Below, piece after piece: positions 62,901 to 64,000 of a stretch of DNA of 64,000 nt (within the stretch, counting starts at the first letter, position 1; every line of letters starts with the position of its first letter). The notes beneath the pieces were generated by a model. That model saw only the letters and a program-made list of their open reading frames with translations, did no database searches and was not told the origin of the DNA. The stretch covers positions 425,977 to 489,976 of the forward strand of contig NZ_KE386871.1 in NCBI RefSeq assembly GCF_000429265.1. The letters run 5' to 3'. Source of the DNA: Actinomyces gerencseriae DSM 6844 (GTDB taxonomy: Bacteria; Actinomycetota; Actinomycetes; Actinomycetales; Actinomycetaceae). The translations under genes and the position numbers were made by a program.

Positions 62901-64000
62901 CCGCCACGGCGAGGGCCGGGTCCTCACCCGCGCGCACGACCTCCATCGGCGTGGCGCGGGTCAGGGACGAAACCGGGTGCAGCAGGAGCCGGAGAGTCGA
63001 GAGCGAGGTCAACGCGCCCCACTTCTCGGGCAGGTCGATGACGGTCACCCCGTTCACCCCGCCGCTCAGGGCGATCGGGGACCCGATCGGCACGTACCCG
63101 CCGTCGACCACGACGATGATGTACGGCATGGGCGTGTCGGTGGCGTCGTAGGAGAAGGAGCCGCGCTCCGCGAGATCCTCCGGCAGCAGCTCGGCCACGT
63201 CCTGCCACGACGTCGCGATCATGCGGGCGGGGCCGGCGTCGTCCTGGACCGAGTCCGACCAGGAGTGCGGCGCCCACTTGAGCCACTCCCACTGCCCCAG
63301 CGCCTCCTCGGAGGCCACCACCGCCACCCGCAGCCGGCTCGGCGGCGTCATGGACAGCAGGTGCACGAGCAGCGACCGGGTCAGCGCGCGGGCGGAGTCG
63401 ACCTCGCCGACGACCTCCACACGGGAGAAGTAGTTCAACGAGGTCCCCAGCGGCAGGCCGTCGACGTCGCGGTGAGTGACCACGAAGCGCGACATGGCCG
63501 ACAGGCACACGGGGTCGGGCTTGGCCAGCGCGTCGAGCTTCTCCGGCACGAGATCCACGCACAGGGGCTGGGTCGAGCGCCCCAGGCGCACGAGCACCTG
63601 GTCGTCGCCGGGACTGCGCTCCCACACCCGCCGGCCGTCCTGGACGAAGTAGGGCAGCGCCTCCGGCTCGGGCAGGACGTGCACCGCGTGGCGCCGCTGC
63701 TGGCCGGCCACCGTACGCACGGAGTCCCGCAACTCGGAGAGGTAGGCGAGGTACTCGCGCCGCTGGTCCTTGACGCTCTCACGGTGCTGACGCGTCTGGC
63801 GGTAGATGTTGACGCCGACCATGGACAGCATGGCGATCACCATGCCGCCGCCCATGAACAGGGTGCGGTTGCCGTTGGAGTTCGAGATGGCCATGAAGAC
63901 CATGACGCCCATCGAACCGGTCAGGGGCAGCACCGTGGCCAGGATGCTCGACGCGTCCTGAGCGACGACGGCGTCGGGAGGGGCCTTGACATCGATGGAT
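59977..64000 (-). CDS. eccC: Type VII secretion ATPase EccC (5' end outside window)
   Basis: 1,341 residues are visible; the frame is open to the window edge, with IDVKAPPDAVVAQ just inside it, typical of the EccC N-terminus, so only a few residues are missing. Two membrane helices are followed by three FtsK/SpoIIIE-type ATPase domains. Their P-loops are GATGSGKSE (near 62,590), GGPLSGKST (near 61,430) and GDAKTGKSS (near 60,580). Walker B of the first is FVLVDFKGG and ILDEFSELL. EccC recognises and drives WXG100-type substrates through the ESX membrane complex. The window holds no EccB, D or E. It supports export of the toxin-like protein at 44,502-45,716. Confidence 0.95.
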   Translation of the reverse strand, partial: SIDVKAPPDAVVAQDASSILATVLPLTGSMGVMVFMAISNSNGNRTLFMGGGMVIAMLSMVGVNIYRQTRQHRESVKDQRREYLAYLSELRDSVRTVAGQQRRHAVHVLPEPEALPYFVQDGRRVWERSPGDDQVLVRLGRSTQPLCVDLVPEKLDALAKPDPVCLSAMSRFVVTHRDVDGLPLGTSLNYFSRVEVVGEVDSARALTRSLLVHLLSMTPPSRLRVAVVASEEALGQWEWLKWAPHSWSDSVQDDAGPARMIATSWQDVAELLPEDLAERGSFSYDATDTPMPYIIVVVDGGYVPIGSPIALSGGVNGVTVIDLPEKWGALTSLSTLRLLLHPVSSLTRATPMEVVRAGEDPALAVADMMDVATAQAVVRRLSSRFTTSGEASVNAPVGTTDPKRSADLLSLLDLGDVRDFDPDTDWRRRSGRERLRVPFAVTPEGAPVVLDIKESAENGMGPHGLLVGATGSGKSEVLRTLVLALALTHSPDQLNFVLVDFKGGATFAGMSELPHVSAMISNLESELGLVDRMEEALRGEMTRRQEMLRDAGNYANVTDYEEARRAGKHDGEPLPALFVILDEFSELLSAKPDFIEVFVAIGRLGRSMQIHLLLSSQRLEEGRLHGLESHLSYRIGLRTFSAAESRIVLGVADAYDLPPYPGSGYLKSGTREMTRFRACYVAGQPPERVNAALAPAPTGEPRERVVTPRVVPFSARPVHDRTAPPPVEEDVDVVDVGDAVDARAAESEPSAPPPAQDIQYAEMTTMDIAVARMAGHGTPAHQIWLPPLNVSETFDSLLGDLVVDPELGLVSPSWRARGDLEVPLGITDVPLEQRREYYSVDLSGAGGHVAVIGGPLSGKSTALRSLVMGLALTRTPVEVQVYVIDLGGGTFSTMLDLPHLAGVATRDEPDVVARIMAEVSALLDDRERFFKANRIDSIQTYRHERAAGRLDDGYGDVFLIIDGWSTLKTDFEDISTRIMAIAPRALALGVHVVVATGRWTDMRMTIKDMFATRIELRLGDPADSEINRKIAREVPTGRPGRGLDPGARHMLLALPRTDDDHDPATLARGANDACRAIAEAWTGPQGPKLRLLPTRIDLATLQEQVPPGGAPVIGINEARLEPVRLDMSHDPHFIVLGDAKTGKSSFLRALGNELCRGRSTSEVRLLAIDLRRSLLGELSSEHLLTYVTVREDAAREVTELAGFLQGRMPGPDVTPEQLRNRSWWEGPDVYILVDDYDLLSSGQAVNPLMSLQPLLAQSQDLGLHLILTRRIGGASRAMFEPITQTLNDLSTPGIMLPGSPDEGPLLGRQKPIPGPPGRARLISRDHGVQSLQLAWAPPTQ

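Overview
The window is very GC-rich DNA from an actinobacterium, most likely an Actinomyces/Schaalia relative. The basis is third codon positions that are almost always G or C, a radA-disA pair beside a type VII secretion (ESX/WXG100) eccC gene, a Streptomyces-type (short) xylose isomerase, a DtxR-type iron box and several regulators whose start codons sit six bases after a -10 hexamer (leaderless). I see no tRNA, rRNA, cas gene or intact transposase. The genus is an inference.

Most of the window is a dense set of plant-sugar utilisation loci. (1) 1-4,880: the end of an MFS transporter, a nucleoside hydrolase-like protein, a type-B carboxylesterase and a stand-alone AAA/DUF4143 ATPase with a striking palindromic promoter. 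(2) 4,978-16,102: an ABC importer with a DUF2291 protein, an FGGY kinase, a TIM-barrel isomerase and a split transketolase. This is the gene set of the non-oxidative D-apiose pathway, followed upstream by a SorC-type regulator. (3) 16,285-31,350: a xylose/xyloside regulon with xylB, xylA, a ROK regulator, a GH31 alpha-xylosidase-like enzyme with its own ABC importer and LacI regulator, a decayed second GH31 (YicI-like) gene and a transketolase. Shared XylR-like boxes tie parts of it together. (4) 31,514-35,478: an iron-siderophore ABC importer under a DtxR box. (5) 36,039-43,875: an AraD-type epimerase, then a galactitol-type PTS with a class II aldolase, split DhaK/DhaL-like kinase and SorC regulator. 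(6) 48,520-54,794: MFS transporter, PfkB kinase, UlaE-like epimerase, UlaD-like decarboxylase with altered active-site residues and a phosphotriesterase-family lactonase candidate, with a divergent SorC regulator. This looks like an ascorbate/ketogulonate-type route without the usual PTS.

An accessory island (about 43,950-48,520) separates blocks 5 and 6. It holds a small WXG100/Lap-like protein, a 404-residue secreted-toxin candidate ending in a glycine zipper, a three-helix membrane protein as probable immunity partner, remnants of an IS1380-type transposase, a small zinc-ribbon gene and a frameshifted NYN-domain gene, with an 84-bp direct repeat at two places. The right end (54,961-64,000) is conserved chromosome: a Tyr/Gly/Gln-repeat membrane protein (frameshifted), radA, disA, a basic single-pass membrane protein and the ESX ATPase eccC, which runs off the window. 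The eccC gene makes export of the island toxin by a type VII system plausible.

The long intergenic stretches are not empty. They carry a helically phased array of nine GTACGACC motifs that flips orientation around a hairpin, several degenerate repeats with an exact 61-bp period, a dispersed 22-bp iteron family (four sites) and several very long perfect hairpins.
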